Assembly: GCA_937876775.1 (NCBI GenBank)
Contig: CALEFA010000008.1
Span: forward strand, 1-48,843
Direction: 5' to 3'
Source of the DNA: an uncultured Rhodobiaceae bacterium
GTDB taxonomy: Bacteria; Pseudomonadota; Alphaproteobacteria; RS24
Length of the DNA: 48,843 bases
The translations under genes were made by a program, and so were the position numbers. Below are positions 8,521 through 17,829 of the stretch, piece after piece; position 1 is the first letter of the stretch, and each line of letters starts with the position of its first letter. The notes beneath the pieces were generated by a model, which was not told where the DNA came from, ran no database searches, and saw only the letters and a list, made by a program, of their open reading frames with translations.

Positions 8521-9036
8521 ATGAATGTGCAGACCATAGACGCTAAAACTTCCAAAAGCTGGATTGAAGCTGGAGACGCCATTTTAGTGGATGTGCGTGA
8601 ACCGGCCGAACATGCGGCGCAAAATATCGCCGCCGCGCAACTGGTGCCGCTGAACACAGTAAGCCTCGCCACATTGCCCAAGACGGACGGCAAGATTATC
8701 ATTCACTGCCAGAAAGGCATGCGCGGCAATCAGGCGTGCGAGAAACTTCTGGCGGAAAAGCCAGACTTGCAAGTTTTCAATCTAGAAGGCGGCATTGAAG
8801 TCTGGCAACAGGCCGGTTTTGCCACGCAAAGCTCTGGCAAAAAACACCTGCCGCTTGACCGGCAAGTGCAAATGGCGATTGGCTCATTTGTTCTGGGCTT
8901 CAGCCTGTTAGGCTATTTCGTCAATCCGAATTTCATTTTCGGCGCCGCCTTTTTTGGCGCTGGCTTGCTGAACGCCGGCCTCACCGGCTGGTGCGGCTTC
9001 GCCAAATTAATGGCGAAAATGCCGTGGAACCGCTAA
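8521..9036 (+). CDS. YgaP-like membrane rhodanese (sulfurtransferase) with DUF2892 domain
   Basis: A 171-residue protein with an N-terminal rhodanese domain (about residues 3-100), where the active-site loop reads HCQKGMRG with the sulfur-carrying Cys63. The C-terminus has two membrane helices (about 118-155) of DUF2892 type. Length and layout match E. coli YgaP, an inner-membrane rhodanese that transfers sulfur to acceptors such as cyanide. The start at 8521 is set by GAGGAG 6 nt upstream; an alternative 24 nt earlier lacks this. No ArsR-type regulator or other sulfur gene is adjacent, so the physiological partner is unknown. Confidence 0.9.
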   Translation: MNVQTIDAKTSKSWIEAGDAILVDVREPAEHAAQNIAAAQLVPLNTVSLATLPKTDGKIIIHCQKGMRGNQACEKLLAEKPDLQVFNLEGGIEVWQQAGFATQSSGKKHLPLDRQVQMAIGSFVLGFSLLGYFVNPNFIFGAAFFGAGLLNAGLTGWCGFAKLMAKMPWNR

Positions 9037-9053
9037 GGCACCCCTATATCGGT

Positions 9054-9095
9054 CAAACTGTTTTAGGCGGCCAAGGCAAGAGCCGCTTGAGTTTG
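9054..9095 (+). terminator. Compound hairpin downstream of the rhodanese gene
   Basis: CAAACT (9054-9059) pairs with AGTTTG (9090-9095), and inside it AGGCGGC (9065-9071) pairs with GCCGCTT (9082-9088, one G-T pair), leaving a 10-base loop. It starts 18 nt after the rhodanese stop. There is no T-run after it, so it is at best a weak or factor-assisted terminator. Confidence 0.4.
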
Positions 9096-9142
9096 CGCAC
9101 AATTTATAATGAGATTTAGGTCAGTAATAACAATTAAGACTA

Positions 9143-9394
9143 ATGAGTGAAGTGACTTTTCAGCTACCCGCCATTGTCAGTTCACTTTTGAAACTTAGCA
9201 GATCAGAATTACATTGTTCGGCCCTCACCGTTCTTGATGAAGACAAATTCTTTAGAACGATAAGTTTAGATGTTGAGTTTTATAAACCAATTAAAAAAGG
9301 CGTTCTCAATATTCCCGGAGCAGTAAGTCTTAAAAGCAAAACAAGATTTCACTGCCAAATTTCATTTGAACAAGTTGGTAAATTGATGGCGTAA
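9143..9394 (+). CDS. Small hypothetical protein, AT-rich
   Basis: An open frame of 83 codons with an ATG start and TAA stop. I do not recognise the product. It has no signal peptide or membrane helix; the predicted chain is mixed alpha/beta with a KxKxK-type basic patch. The DNA is clearly more AT-rich than the neighbours (many AAA, TTA and ATT codons), so the stretch may be acquired or simply non-coding. No clear Shine-Dalgarno sequence precedes the ATG. It occupies most of a gap of about 400 bases between the rhodanese and CoA-lyase genes, which is unusually long for this window. Confidence 0.4.
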   Translation: MSEVTFQLPAIVSSLLKLSRSELHCSALTVLDEDKFFRTISLDVEFYKPIKKGVLNIPGAVSLKSKTRFHCQISFEQVGKLMA

Positions 9395-9441
9395 GCGAAG
9401 GGTATACAGCAACTCGTATAAAAACAGAGGCTTATATTAGG

Positions 9442-10353
9442 TCACATGCCAATCAAATCAGCCCGATTGACGGTGTTTTGAAACAGCCGCGCCGAAGCGG
9501 CGTCGACCATCACACCTTTATGACCAACCGAGCCAATGCCGTCGGCCTCGGCCTGACGATAAACGGCGATGACCTCGCGGGCGAAATCAACGTCTTCTTG
9601 GCTTGGTGAAAATACATCAAGGGCGGTGTCTATTTGCGATGGGTGAATGGCCCATTTGCCAACCATGCCGAGGCTTAATGAGCGCTGACATTCAATGCGA
9701 TAGGCAGCCTCATTTTTGAAATCAACGAATGGCCCATCAACCGCATCAAGCCCAGCAGCGCGCGCCGCAATGGTCATATGATAGCGCGGATAATGGAAAA
9801 TATCGCCCGGATAGCTCTCATTCAGGCCGATGTTTTCCATCACCAAACCTTGACTGGCGGCGTAATCGCCCATGCCGAAAATCATACATTCAAGACGGGC
9901 GCAACTATTGGCAATCTCGGCGATGTTCTGCATGGCCTGCACTTCTTCAATCAGCACTTCCAGCCCAATTTTATGTGTCAGGCCGAGCTTCATTTCCAAT
10001 TGGCTGAGTAAAGTATCGGCGAATTGCACGTCGGCGGCACGTAATGGTTTGGGCAGCATAATGGTGTCAATATTGGCACCCGCTTTTTCAACCACAGTGA
10101 CAATGTCTTCATAGCACCACTGGGTGCCAGTATCATTAACCCGCACACAGCGCACTTTATTGCCCCAGTCCAATTGGTTGAGCGCATCACAAATCGTCTG
10201 GCGGGCGCCGGCCTTGGCCGATGGCGCCACCGCGTCTTCGAGATCGCAAAACACATGATCGGCATTTGAGGCGGCGGCTTTGGTCAGCATTTTTTCGCTT
10301 ACCCCAGGCACGGCTAATTGTGAACGGCGTAAACGCATTGGCTTTTTCGACAT
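9442..10353 (-). CDS. HpcH/HpaI aldolase / citrate lyase beta-like CoA-ester lyase
   Basis: A 303-residue TIM-barrel protein of the CitE/malyl-CoA lyase group. Visible features are CDLEDAV (about 36-42), the substrate arginine in RVND (71), Glu132 in IGLEVLIEE and Asp163 in FGMGDYAAS, which together bind Mg2+, plus GKWAIHPSQI near the C-terminus. Such enzymes cleave or form malyl-CoA, beta-methylmalyl-CoA or citramalyl-CoA; which one applies cannot be read from sequence. The start at 10353 is preferred over 10374 because GGGAGAGAG lies just upstream of it. It is divergent from the SulP transporter and has no clear operon partner. Confidence 0.85.
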   Translation of the reverse strand: MSKKPMRLRRSQLAVPGVSEKMLTKAAASNADHVFCDLEDAVAPSAKAGARQTICDALNQLDWGNKVRCVRVNDTGTQWCYEDIVTVVEKAGANIDTIMLPKPLRAADVQFADTLLSQLEMKLGLTHKIGLEVLIEEVQAMQNIAEIANSCARLECMIFGMGDYAASQGLVMENIGLNESYPGDIFHYPRYHMTIAARAAGLDAVDGPFVDFKNEAAYRIECQRSLSLGMVGKWAIHPSQIDTALDVFSPSQEDVDFAREVIAVYRQAEADGIGSVGHKGVMVDAASARLFQNTVNRADLIGM

Positions 10354-10543
10354 GGTGACTCTCTCCCGTTTCATCGGCGCCGCTGCGACGCTTTAACTTT
10401 AATATCATAAACCAGCAAATGAGAGAATGACTGTTCTACAGCTGACAGTTGCAGGTTTTTCTGTGAAGCAGCGCCCGCTTAGGCTAGTCTTAGATTCTAT
10501 CTGATGTCGCAGAAGCAGTAATCACGGGGAGCGCGCAAAGATA

Positions 10544-12316
10544 ATGCGGGGACTTAAGTCTTATTTCCCAATCATTCAATGGGCTTACACCTATCAAAGG
10601 GCGCAGTTCTCCAGCGATGCGACGGCGGCACTGATTGTCACCATTATGCTGATTCCACAATCCTTGGCCTATGCCCTGCTGGCCGGCCTGCCGCCGCATA
10701 TTGGCCTTTATGCCTCTATTTTGCCGCTCCTCGGCTATATGATTTTCGGCACCAGCAATGCGCTGGCTGTTGGGCCGGTGGCGGTTGTGTCGCTGATGAC
10801 AGCAGCCAGCATTGGCACGATTGCCGAAACCGGCACGGCGGGATATTTGGCGGCGGCAATTATGCTGGCGCTGTTATCGGGCGGTATTCTGCTTCTTATG
10901 GGCCTGTTCCGGCTCGGCTTTTTGTCTGACTTTTTGAGTCATCCGGTTGTCTCTGGCTTTATCACCGCGTCCGGCATTTTGATCGCTTTTAGCCAAATGC
11001 GCCACATTCTTGGCGTCGAAGCCGGTGGCTATTCGCTGCTTGAAATCATCGGCTCTTTGCTGACCGCCCTGCCCGATACCAACTGGGTGGCGGTCAGCTT
11101 TGGGGTTTCGGCTTTGGTGTTTTTATTCTGGGTGCGCAGTTTTATGAAAGCCGCCTTGCAGCGACTTGGCTTATCGGCAACGATGGCGGGAAATCTGGCC
11201 AAAGCCGGGCCGCTACTGGCGGTGTTTGTGTCGGTTGTTTGCGTGCATATGTTGCAGCTCGACCATGCCCTGCCTCTGGTCGGCGCCATTCCCAATCAGC
11301 TCCCGGCGTTGGGGGTGCCTGCGTTTAATCTCGACTTGATACAAAGCCTGTTGCTGCCAGCTTTATTGATCAGCGCCATTGGCTTTGTCGAAAGTGTGTC
11401 GGTGGCGCGCACTCTGGCGGCACGGCGGAACGAATATATCGACCCCAACCAAGAGCTTATCGGCTTGGGCAGTGCCAATGTGCTGTCATCGCTGTCTGGC
11501 GGTTATCCAGTAACCGGCGGGCTGGCGCGCTCGGTGGTCAATCTTGATGCCGGTGCCGTGACCCCTGCCGCCGGTGGCTTGACGGCCCTTGGCATTGCGC
11601 TGGCGACGGTGTTTTTCACCCCCTATTTATATTTCCTACCGAAAGCGATTTTGGCGGCAACGATTATTGTGGCGGTATTGTCGCTGGTTGATTTTTCAGT
11701 GCTCAAAAGCAGTTGGATTTATTCTAAATCTGATTTTTCTGCCGCCATGCTGACCATATTGGTGACCCTTTTTGCCGGCGTTGAACTGGGGGTCAGCACC
11801 GGAGCCGCCGCCTCTATTGCGCTGTATTTAATCACCACCAGCCAGCCGCATATTGCCGAGATTGGTCTGGTGCCCGACACCCAGCATTTCCGCAATGTGT
11901 TGCGCCATAAGGTTATTGTCAGCCCGTCGATTTTATCGCTGCGGGTCGATGAAAACCTGTTTTTCGCCAATGCGCTGCATATTGAAAAACATATCACCGG
12001 CCAGCTTGCTGGGCGCCCTGAATTGCGCCATGTGGTGCTCAATTGCTCATCAGTGAGCCTGATCGATAGGTCGGCGCTGGAAGTGTTAGAAGCCCTGAAC
12101 GCGCAACTGAAAACGCGTGATATTCAGTTTCATTTGGTGGAGCTGAAAGGCCCGGTTGAAGATCGTCTGCGACGGCAGGATTTCATCGGCCAGTTGTCTG
12201 GCGATTTGTTCCTGCATCAATATCAGGCGGTGTCGACGCTCGACCCTAAAACCTATCCGCCGCTGTCGCTCTCGCGTAGCGAATTGGTCGAAGCCATGGA
12301 TGGCAGCCATATTTAA
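10544..12316 (+). CDS. SulP family anion permease with STAS domain
   Basis: A 590-residue protein with about 10-12 membrane helices (roughly residues 24-430) and a C-terminal cytoplasmic STAS domain (about 450-560; VVLNCSSVSLIDRSALEVLE). The N-terminal signature IMLIPQSLAYALLAGLPPHI is diagnostic of SulP transporters. These import sulfate, bicarbonate or dicarboxylates, usually coupled to Na+ or H+. The substrate here is open: no carbonic anhydrase or sulfate-assimilation gene is adjacent. GGGGAG lies about 12 nt before the chosen ATG, slightly far but acceptable. Confidence 0.92.
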   Translation: MRGLKSYFPIIQWAYTYQRAQFSSDATAALIVTIMLIPQSLAYALLAGLPPHIGLYASILPLLGYMIFGTSNALAVGPVAVVSLMTAASIGTIAETGTAGYLAAAIMLALLSGGILLLMGLFRLGFLSDFLSHPVVSGFITASGILIAFSQMRHILGVEAGGYSLLEIIGSLLTALPDTNWVAVSFGVSALVFLFWVRSFMKAALQRLGLSATMAGNLAKAGPLLAVFVSVVCVHMLQLDHALPLVGAIPNQLPALGVPAFNLDLIQSLLLPALLISAIGFVESVSVARTLAARRNEYIDPNQELIGLGSANVLSSLSGGYPVTGGLARSVVNLDAGAVTPAAGGLTALGIALATVFFTPYLYFLPKAILAATIIVAVLSLVDFSVLKSSWIYSKSDFSAAMLTILVTLFAGVELGVSTGAAASIALYLITTSQPHIAEIGLVPDTQHFRNVLRHKVIVSPSILSLRVDENLFFANALHIEKHITGQLAGRPELRHVVLNCSSVSLIDRSALEVLEALNAQLKTRDIQFHLVELKGPVEDRLRRQDFIGQLSGDLFLHQYQAVSTLDPKTYPPLSLSRSELVEAMDGSHI

Positions 12317-12394
12317 TCACCCCATTGAATAGCTTGTGGCAGCCCCTTGTTAGAATGGCGGGCTTGGCTTAGAGTTTTACTAAGGGAGAGGCTT

Positions 12395-14146
12395 ATGAGC
12401 ACACATGATTTGATTATCCGTAATGGTCTGGTTTACGACGGCACGGGCGCGGCCGCTTTTCAGGCCGACATTGCCATTGATGCCGGACATATCAGCCGCA
12501 TCGGGCCGATTGGTGAAAAACTCGATGCCAGCGGGCGCGAGGAAATTGACGCGAGCGGTAAGATTGTGACGCCGGGCTTTGTTGATATTCACACCCATTA
12601 TGATGGGCAGGTGAGCTGGGGCGAGACGCTTGATCCGTCGTCTTTGCATGGCGTCACCACAGCGGTGATGGGCAATTGCGGCGTCGGTTTCGCACCGTGC
12701 CATGAGAAAGACCATGATCGCCTCATCCGCCTGATGGAAGGAGTTGAGGACATTCCTTTTCCCGTCTTGACCGAAGGTCTACCTTGGAAATGGAAAAGCT
12801 TTGGCGATTATCTAGATTTTCTCGCGCCACGGCGGTTTGACATTGATGTGGCGGCGCAATTACCGCATGCCGCCCTACGGGTGTTTGTTATGGGCGAACG
12901 CGGCGCCAATCGCAAAGATGCGACGGCAGATGAGATTGCTGAGATGCAAAAACTAGCCTGCGAGGCCATGCAGGCCGGTGCCCTTGGCTTTTCAACCTCA
13001 CGGACGCTCAACCACCGCACCGCCGACGGCCAACCGACGCCGACACTGACGGCCAGCGAAGAAGAGTTGACCGGCATTGCACTTGGCTTGAAACAAGCCG
13101 GTCGCGGCGTGCTGCAATTTGTCTCTGATTTCAACGATCCGGAAAATGAAGCGATGATGCTGCGCCGTATTGTCGAAACATCTGGCCGCCCGCTCTCAGT
13201 TTCTTTGGCGCAGGCCGATGTCGCCCCGCATAGCTGGCGGCGCTTATTGGACGTGATTGAACAGGCCAGCCAAGATGGCTTGCCCATGCGCGCTCAGGTG
13301 GGGCCGCGTCCGGTCGGCGTTTTGCTCGGTCTTGAACTGACGCTCAACCCGTTTTCAGCGCACCCAAGTTTTGCTGAAATTGCCCATTTGCCACTTGCCG
13401 AGAAGCAACAAAAATTGCGCGATCCGACTTTCCGCGCCAAACTTTTGGCCGAGACACCAAGTGCTGACGACCCGTTTGTGGTCTCGCTATTACGCAATTT
13501 CGGCAAATTATTCACCCTTGGCAATCCGCCAAATTATGAGCCAACGGCTGACCGCACAATCGAAGCAATTGCCGCCAAACGCCATGTCAGTGCCGAAGAA
13601 GTGGCGCTTGACCTGATGTTGGATGACGACGGAACCGGCATGTTGTATTTGCCGTTTTTGAATTATGCGCAAGGCTCGCTTGACCCGTGCTATGACATGC
13701 TGAAAAGCGACGCCTCCCTGCCCGGCCTGTCCGATGGTGGCGCTCATGTCGGGATGATTTGTGACGGGTCATTTCCAACCACGCTGCTCACCCATTGGAC
13801 GCGTGACCGGACGCGTGGCGAAAAATTACCGCTCGAATTTGTCATTCACAAACAAACAATGGCAACCGCGCATTGGGTTGGCCTGCATGACCGAGGCGTG
13901 TTGGCGGCCGGTTATCGCGCCGATGTGAATATCATCGACCACGACAATCTGACCCTGCACGCGCCTCATGTGACTTTTGACCTGCCAGCACAGGGGCGAC
14001 GTCTGATGCAACACGCCAGCGGCTATGTCGCGACAATTGTTGCCGGTGAGGTGATTTATCGCGATGGCAAGCCAACCGGTGCCCGCCCCGGCCGTTTGGT
14101 GCGCGGCGCGCAAGCTGCTCCCGCTGTGAAACTCGCTGCTGAGTAA
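12395..14146 (+). CDS. D-aminoacylase / N-acyl-D-amino-acid deacylase family amidohydrolase
   Basis: A 583-residue metal-dependent amidohydrolase. It opens with the small beta-sandwich half ([13 protein letters not shown]), then the barrel with the metal motif [10 protein letters not shown] (His66, His68), GNCGVG, and later [10 protein letters not shown] and the closing beta domain ([12 protein letters not shown]). This pattern fits the family that removes acyl groups from N-acyl-D-amino acids, but family members also hydrolyse other amides. Cytoplasmic: no signal peptide. The ATG at 12395 follows GGGAGAGG; an earlier in-frame start at 12347 lacks this. Its stop shares a base with the start of the next gene. 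Confidence 0.88.
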   Translation: MSTHDLIIRNGLVYDGTGAAAFQADIAIDAGHISRIGPIGEKLDASGREEIDASGKIVTPGFVDIHTHYDGQVSWGETLDPSSLHGVTTAVMGNCGVGFAPCHEKDHDRLIRLMEGVEDIPFPVLTEGLPWKWKSFGDYLDFLAPRRFDIDVAAQLPHAALRVFVMGERGANRKDATADEIAEMQKLACEAMQAGALGFSTSRTLNHRTADGQPTPTLTASEEELTGIALGLKQAGRGVLQFVSDFNDPENEAMMLRRIVETSGRPLSVSLAQADVAPHSWRRLLDVIEQASQDGLPMRAQVGPRPVGVLLGLELTLNPFSAHPSFAEIAHLPLAEKQQKLRDPTFRAKLLAETPSADDPFVVSLLRNFGKLFTLGNPPNYEPTADRTIEAIAAKRHVSAEEVALDLMLDDDGTGMLYLPFLNYAQGSLDPCYDMLKSDASLPGLSDGGAHVGMICDGSFPTTLLTHWTRDRTRGEKLPLEFVIHKQTMATAHWVGLHDRGVLAAGYRADVNIIDHDNLTLHAPHVTFDLPAQGRRLMQHASGYVATIVAGEVIYRDGKPTGARPGRLVRGAQAAPAVKLAAE

Positions 14147-14370
14147 TGGATACTGAAACACATGAAATAATTGAGCTGGCGTGGCGCGATGAGGTGACCT
14201 TTGCGCAAATCGAAGCGCAGACAGGGATTGCCGAGAAGCAGGTGATTAAGCTGATGCGCGCCAATCTGAAACCATCAAGTTTTCGCATGTGGCGCAAACG
14301 GGTGACCAGCGGCAATGCTCGTAAGTCAATGAAACCACAAATCACTGATCCTTCAGACGACGAAAGCTAA
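14146..14370 (+). CDS. DUF2805 / TIGR03643 family small protein
   Basis: A 74-residue protein with the family pattern EIIELAWRDEVTF, then EKQVIKLMRANLKPSSFRMWRKRV. The predicted helix-turn-helix-like fold and basic C-terminus (WRKRVTSG) suggest nucleic-acid binding, but the function of the family is unknown to me. It starts at the last base of the amidohydrolase stop codon (TAATG), so translation is coupled. I recall family members near photolyase/cryptochrome genes in marine bacteria; coupling to a D-aminoacylase-like gene looks unusual. Confidence 0.85.
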   Translation: MDTETHEIIELAWRDEVTFAQIEAQTGIAEKQVIKLMRANLKPSSFRMWRKRVTSGNARKSMKPQITDPSDDES

Positions 14371-14387
14371 AGCGTCAGCATTTTAGC
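14366..14387. terminator. Hairpin between converging genes
   Basis: GCTAAA (14366-14371) is complementary to TTTAGC (14382-14387), with a 10-base loop. It spans the stop of the DUF2805 gene and faces the end of the SDR gene. The stem is only 6 bp and A/T-rich, so terminator function on either strand is tentative. Confidence 0.33.
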
Positions 14388-14394
14388 GCCCGAA

Positions 14395-15135
14395 CTAAAG
14401 TGAAAGGCCGCCGTCGACAATCAATGTTTGGCCAACGACATATTTGGCCAATGGCGAGGCCAGAAACAATACCGCGCCAGCCATATCATCCGGCTCACCC
14501 ATGCGTCCCAAGGGGATGGCGCGCAAGGCACCGGCCATGCGTTTAGGGTTTTCCGTCGTTACTTTGGTTAGTTTGGTGTCGACAAGGCCGGGTGCAATGC
14601 CATTGACCCGAATACCATCGCGGGCCCAAGCCTGCCCCAGAGTTTTGGTGAGGCTGACGGCGCCGGCTTTAGACGCACCATAGGCCGGATTGCCAATATT
14701 GGCCTGATAGCCGGACACGGAACTGACGGTGATAATCGAGCCTTGGCTTTGTTTTAACGCGTCATAGAACTTATTGCTGCAATGCATCAAACTATCGAGA
14801 TTAACCGACACCACTTGATCCCAGCCAGCTTTTTCAAACTCACCGCCCTTATAAACCACCGTGCCCTGACACAGAACCAGCACATCTAACTGGCCATCAA
14901 AGGGAAGCGCGGCAGCTTGAATGGCGTCATAATCGCCGACATTAACGCAGCTATAGCCTAAGCCCGTGAGATCCGAGCCATCCGCTGCATCATAGTCAGA
15001 TGCGGCAGCGCGGGTTCCCCAAACATGCACCTGCGCGCCGCGCGCGGCAAAGCCACGCGCTACACCATTGCCAATGCCGCTGGAGCCGCCAACCACCAAA
15101 ACCCGCTTATTGGTGAAATCTAAAGGGTCAGACAT
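14395..15135 (-). CDS. Short-chain dehydrogenase/reductase (SDR)
   Basis: A 246-residue classical SDR with the nucleotide-binding motif VVGGSSGIGNG near residues 15-25, a SSVSGYQANIGNPAYGASKAG segment carrying the catalytic Ser, Tyr and Lys, and the C-terminal VVGQTLIVDGG. Such enzymes are NAD(P)-dependent oxidoreductases acting on alcohols or ketones; the substrate is unknown. AGGAG lies about 5 nt before the ATG. It is the last gene of a four-gene run (GST, thioesterase, DUF3604, SDR), 8 nt after the DUF3604 gene, which suggests it acts on a product of that pathway. Confidence 0.9.
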   Translation of the reverse strand: MSDPLDFTNKRVLVVGGSSGIGNGVARGFAARGAQVHVWGTRAAASDYDAADGSDLTGLGYSCVNVGDYDAIQAAALPFDGQLDVLVLCQGTVVYKGGEFEKAGWDQVVSVNLDSLMHCSNKFYDALKQSQGSIITVSSVSGYQANIGNPAYGASKAGAVSLTKTLGQAWARDGIRVNGIAPGLVDTKLTKVTTENPKRMAGALRAIPLGRMGEPDDMAGAVLFLASPLAKYVVGQTLIVDGGLSL

Positions 15136-15143
15136 GGTCGCTC

Positions 15144-17375
15144 CTATTTGGCTTGGTAATTGACATAAATCGGTGACGACCAGGCGCGTTCTTCAATGGC
15201 TGACTTGCAGTCATCGTCGACCGAGGTCCGGTCATCGCCGTAACAAATGTTCAGCTTGATACAATTGCCGTTGTCGTCATAGGTACAGCCAAGATTGTCG
15301 CCATTGATTTTCATCGTCGGCTCCTGAATGGCACGGGCGTAATAAGTGGCAGGCCGCTGGCTGTCGGCAAATTCTGGATCGGTAAAGCTGAACGAACACC
15401 CATTGCCGTCATCCTTGCACTGATGCACTTTCCAATTATCCTCAATCAGCTTGTTGACATCCTCCCCCTCATAGCTTTGCGGGCGAATGCGGATGATCTC
15501 GATACGGGTAATTTTCAAACGCTCATTGGACGGGTTGAAACATTCATTGGCGCATAGTTTTTGAATCCGATCTTCCCCTAAAGCAGCCACAGCATCTTCC
15601 GGACACCCGTCTTTTTGCTTAAACGCACCGACCGCTTTCACCTCAAATTCAGGTGAGTTTTTGGCCTCGACAGTGGAACCCATAGGGTCGCCGCTTTTGG
15701 TGTTGAACCAGAGTAAAATGCGGGCGCCACTGGTGCCATAGGTTTCACGACGCACCATGGCGTCATAAATTTCTTCACGCGACCGCCCTGCCGCATGCAC
15801 GGCCGCCAGACCGCCAGTTGTCCAGAAACTGGCCTGACGCTCCATTTCGGTGGCGCCAAAGCCCATTCTTTGCACCACTTCAGGCACAATTTCTTGCGAC
15901 GAGGACTGAACTTCCGTTTTCGGGAACAGTCGATCTCGCCAGCTGGACGACAAGCTCACTTCTTCCGTGTTGAGCAGACGTTTGACGTTTTTATAACCCG
16001 TGCCGGGCCGCGCGCGGTGGTTATCACTAGAGGCGATAAAGCCCATATTCATGCGCAACGGATTGTCCGGATCGTCAAAGTTTTGAATGGCCAGCGCGTA
16101 TTGAACGCTATTGCCCGGGCGATAACCGAAGGACGGCAAGAAGCAATCGCGGCATTGGCCCGCATCCAACCAATCTTCAATGTTGACGCCGGGCACGCTT
16201 AAATGCGCGGCCACACTGCCATTGGCCGCATGATGACGAGCCAAAATCGCACGGCTTTCGCATTCTTGCGTGCTTTCACCATCGGCCAAGCAACGCTTAC
16301 GGATAATCTCACCGGCTTGCCAGCACATCGGCAGATAATTTGCCTGCGGCGCTGGACAAACCCCGATTTGCTTTTCTTCATCCCAAGTCACAGACCGCCA
16401 GTCGCGATATTCTTCCGAATTGCCATGTCCCGACATAACTTCAATCAACGGGAATTTTTCCGGGCGATTGCTGGCTTTTAAATGTTTGTCAAAAGTCACA
16501 CCGGTCGGCGTGTAGAACCCCCATGCGGTGCCGTGCGGAATAATCAGCGGATCAAGCCCTTGTTGCTCAAAACTGGCAACCAGCGCGCCGGGATTATCGG
16601 CAATCTCAAAACAACTATCGGATAATTCATTGGCTGGCACATCGCTTGGGCAAAGCGGCACATTCGCTGCTTCATCCAAAAACCGGCGCATATCAAAATA
16701 GTTCTGCCGATTGCTGAAGTCTAAAAGCGGCAAAGCCAACGGCACCAGACTTTTGCCATTGGTGCGCAAGGCGGTAACCGTCACCCCGCCTGAGGCAATC
16801 GGACGGGCGGCCAATTTGCTATCTTCTAAATCCTTGAAAATCACATTTTTATGGCCGTAATGTTCCTCCGGACGGGCGCCAACTTGCGTCCATTCAAAGC
16901 CGATGAAACTGACCAAATCCGGGCTTTTTGAGGCGCCAGAAAGCGCGTTACAGGCACGAATGCTTTGCTTGGTATTTTCCCAACGCTCCGGCGTCGAGGC
17001 TTCGGCATGGTCGGTAATGGCCCAAAAATCAATGGCCGAACAATGGCGGGCGTAATCACACGCATCGGCCAGCGGGTGCGAACCTTCGCCACCAAAAATC
17101 GGCATCGACCAGAGAAACGCATCGGTTGAATATGTGGTGTGAACATGCAAATCACCAAACAGGATTTGCTTATTTTGATCGATGTTTTGCGTCATGCCAG
17201 CGCGAATGGCGGCTTGTTCAGCATCGCGGGTGGAGACCAAAATCGGCGCCCGCTCGCGGCCAACGATTTCGCCCGGCCCACGCGGCTGTCCATACCAGTC
17301 GCGAACCAATCCGGTGGCGTAAACCGCCGCCAGAATCACCAGGCTGAAAGCCAAAAGCAAAATTTTACGTGCCAT
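15144..17375 (-). CDS. DUF3604 family protein (PHP-like metal hydrolase fold), membrane-anchored or exported
   Basis: A 743-residue protein. An N-terminal hydrophobic helix (about 4-24) anchors or exports it. A PHP-like metal site follows: FGDLHVHTTYSTDAF (His77, His79) and FWAITDHAEAS (Asp122, His123), with a late IASSDNHRARPGTGY. Many cysteines sit in CX-type pairs in the last third, as expected for an extracytoplasmic, disulfide-containing protein. No activity is established for DUF3604 that I know of; a metal-dependent phosphoesterase or related hydrolase is an inference from the fold. The ATG at 17375 is favoured over the adjacent 17378 by spacing from AGGGG (7 versus 4 nt). It begins 10 nt after the thioesterase stop. 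Confidence 0.85.
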   Translation of the reverse strand: MARKILLLAFSLVILAAVYATGLVRDWYGQPRGPGEIVGRERAPILVSTRDAEQAAIRAGMTQNIDQNKQILFGDLHVHTTYSTDAFLWSMPIFGGEGSHPLADACDYARHCSAIDFWAITDHAEASTPERWENTKQSIRACNALSGASKSPDLVSFIGFEWTQVGARPEEHYGHKNVIFKDLEDSKLAARPIASGGVTVTALRTNGKSLVPLALPLLDFSNRQNYFDMRRFLDEAANVPLCPSDVPANELSDSCFEIADNPGALVASFEQQGLDPLIIPHGTAWGFYTPTGVTFDKHLKASNRPEKFPLIEVMSGHGNSEEYRDWRSVTWDEEKQIGVCPAPQANYLPMCWQAGEIIRKRCLADGESTQECESRAILARHHAANGSVAAHLSVPGVNIEDWLDAGQCRDCFLPSFGYRPGNSVQYALAIQNFDDPDNPLRMNMGFIASSDNHRARPGTGYKNVKRLLNTEEVSLSSSWRDRLFPKTEVQSSSQEIVPEVVQRMGFGATEMERQASFWTTGGLAAVHAAGRSREEIYDAMVRRETYGTSGARILLWFNTKSGDPMGSTVEAKNSPEFEVKAVGAFKQKDGCPEDAVAALGEDRIQKLCANECFNPSNERLKITRIEIIRIRPQSYEGEDVNKLIEDNWKVHQCKDDGNGCSFSFTDPEFADSQRPATYYARAIQEPTMKINGDNLGCTYDDNGNCIKLNICYGDDRTSVDDDCKSAIEERAWSSPIYVNYQAK

Positions 17376-17385
17376 CATATGTCCC

Positions 17386-17829
17386 CTAATCTTTAATTTC
17401 GGCTGGCTTTTTACGCAGGCGCAATTTGAAGGTTGCGCTGGCACGGCCCACCAGCTCGTCAGCATCATTAAACAAATCTGCCTCGACAAAAGCAATCGAT
17501 TTACCAATCCGTCGGACATAGCCTTTGGCGATATAATGGCCCGGCGCACCGCCCTTCAGAAAACTGGTTTTTAATTCCAGCGTCGAGCTGCCGCCATAGA
17601 CTGACATATCAAGCTTACCGCGTATCGCCACCCCGCAAGCGGTGTCGAGCATGGTGGCATAAGCCCCGCCATGCAACACGCCTTGCATATTCAAAAACAC
17701 GTCGGGAATGCAGAAACTGACCACCGATGTGCCGGTTTCCTTGTCCATGGAAATCACTTCGCGTTGCAATAAAGTGCTCAGTGCCGAATCACTGGAGGTG
17801 CCGGCATTTTCAGGAATGTCATGAATCAT
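17386..17829 (-). CDS. PaaI-type hotdog-fold thioesterase
   Basis: A 147-residue single hotdog-domain protein with the signature LNMQGVLHGGAYATMLDTACGVA (about 47-69) of the PaaI/YbgC-like acyl-CoA thioesterases. It probably hydrolyses a CoA thioester, possibly aromatic or medium-chain. It shares one base with the GST stop (TAATG), so the two are translated together, and it is followed by the DUF3604 gene after 10 nt. That places a CoA-linked step inside this putative catabolic operon. Confidence 0.88.
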   Translation of the reverse strand: MIHDIPENAGTSSDSALSTLLQREVISMDKETGTSVVSFCIPDVFLNMQGVLHGGAYATMLDTACGVAIRGKLDMSVYGGSSTLELKTSFLKGGAPGHYIAKGYVRRIGKSIAFVEADLFNDADELVGRASATFKLRLRKKPAEIKD

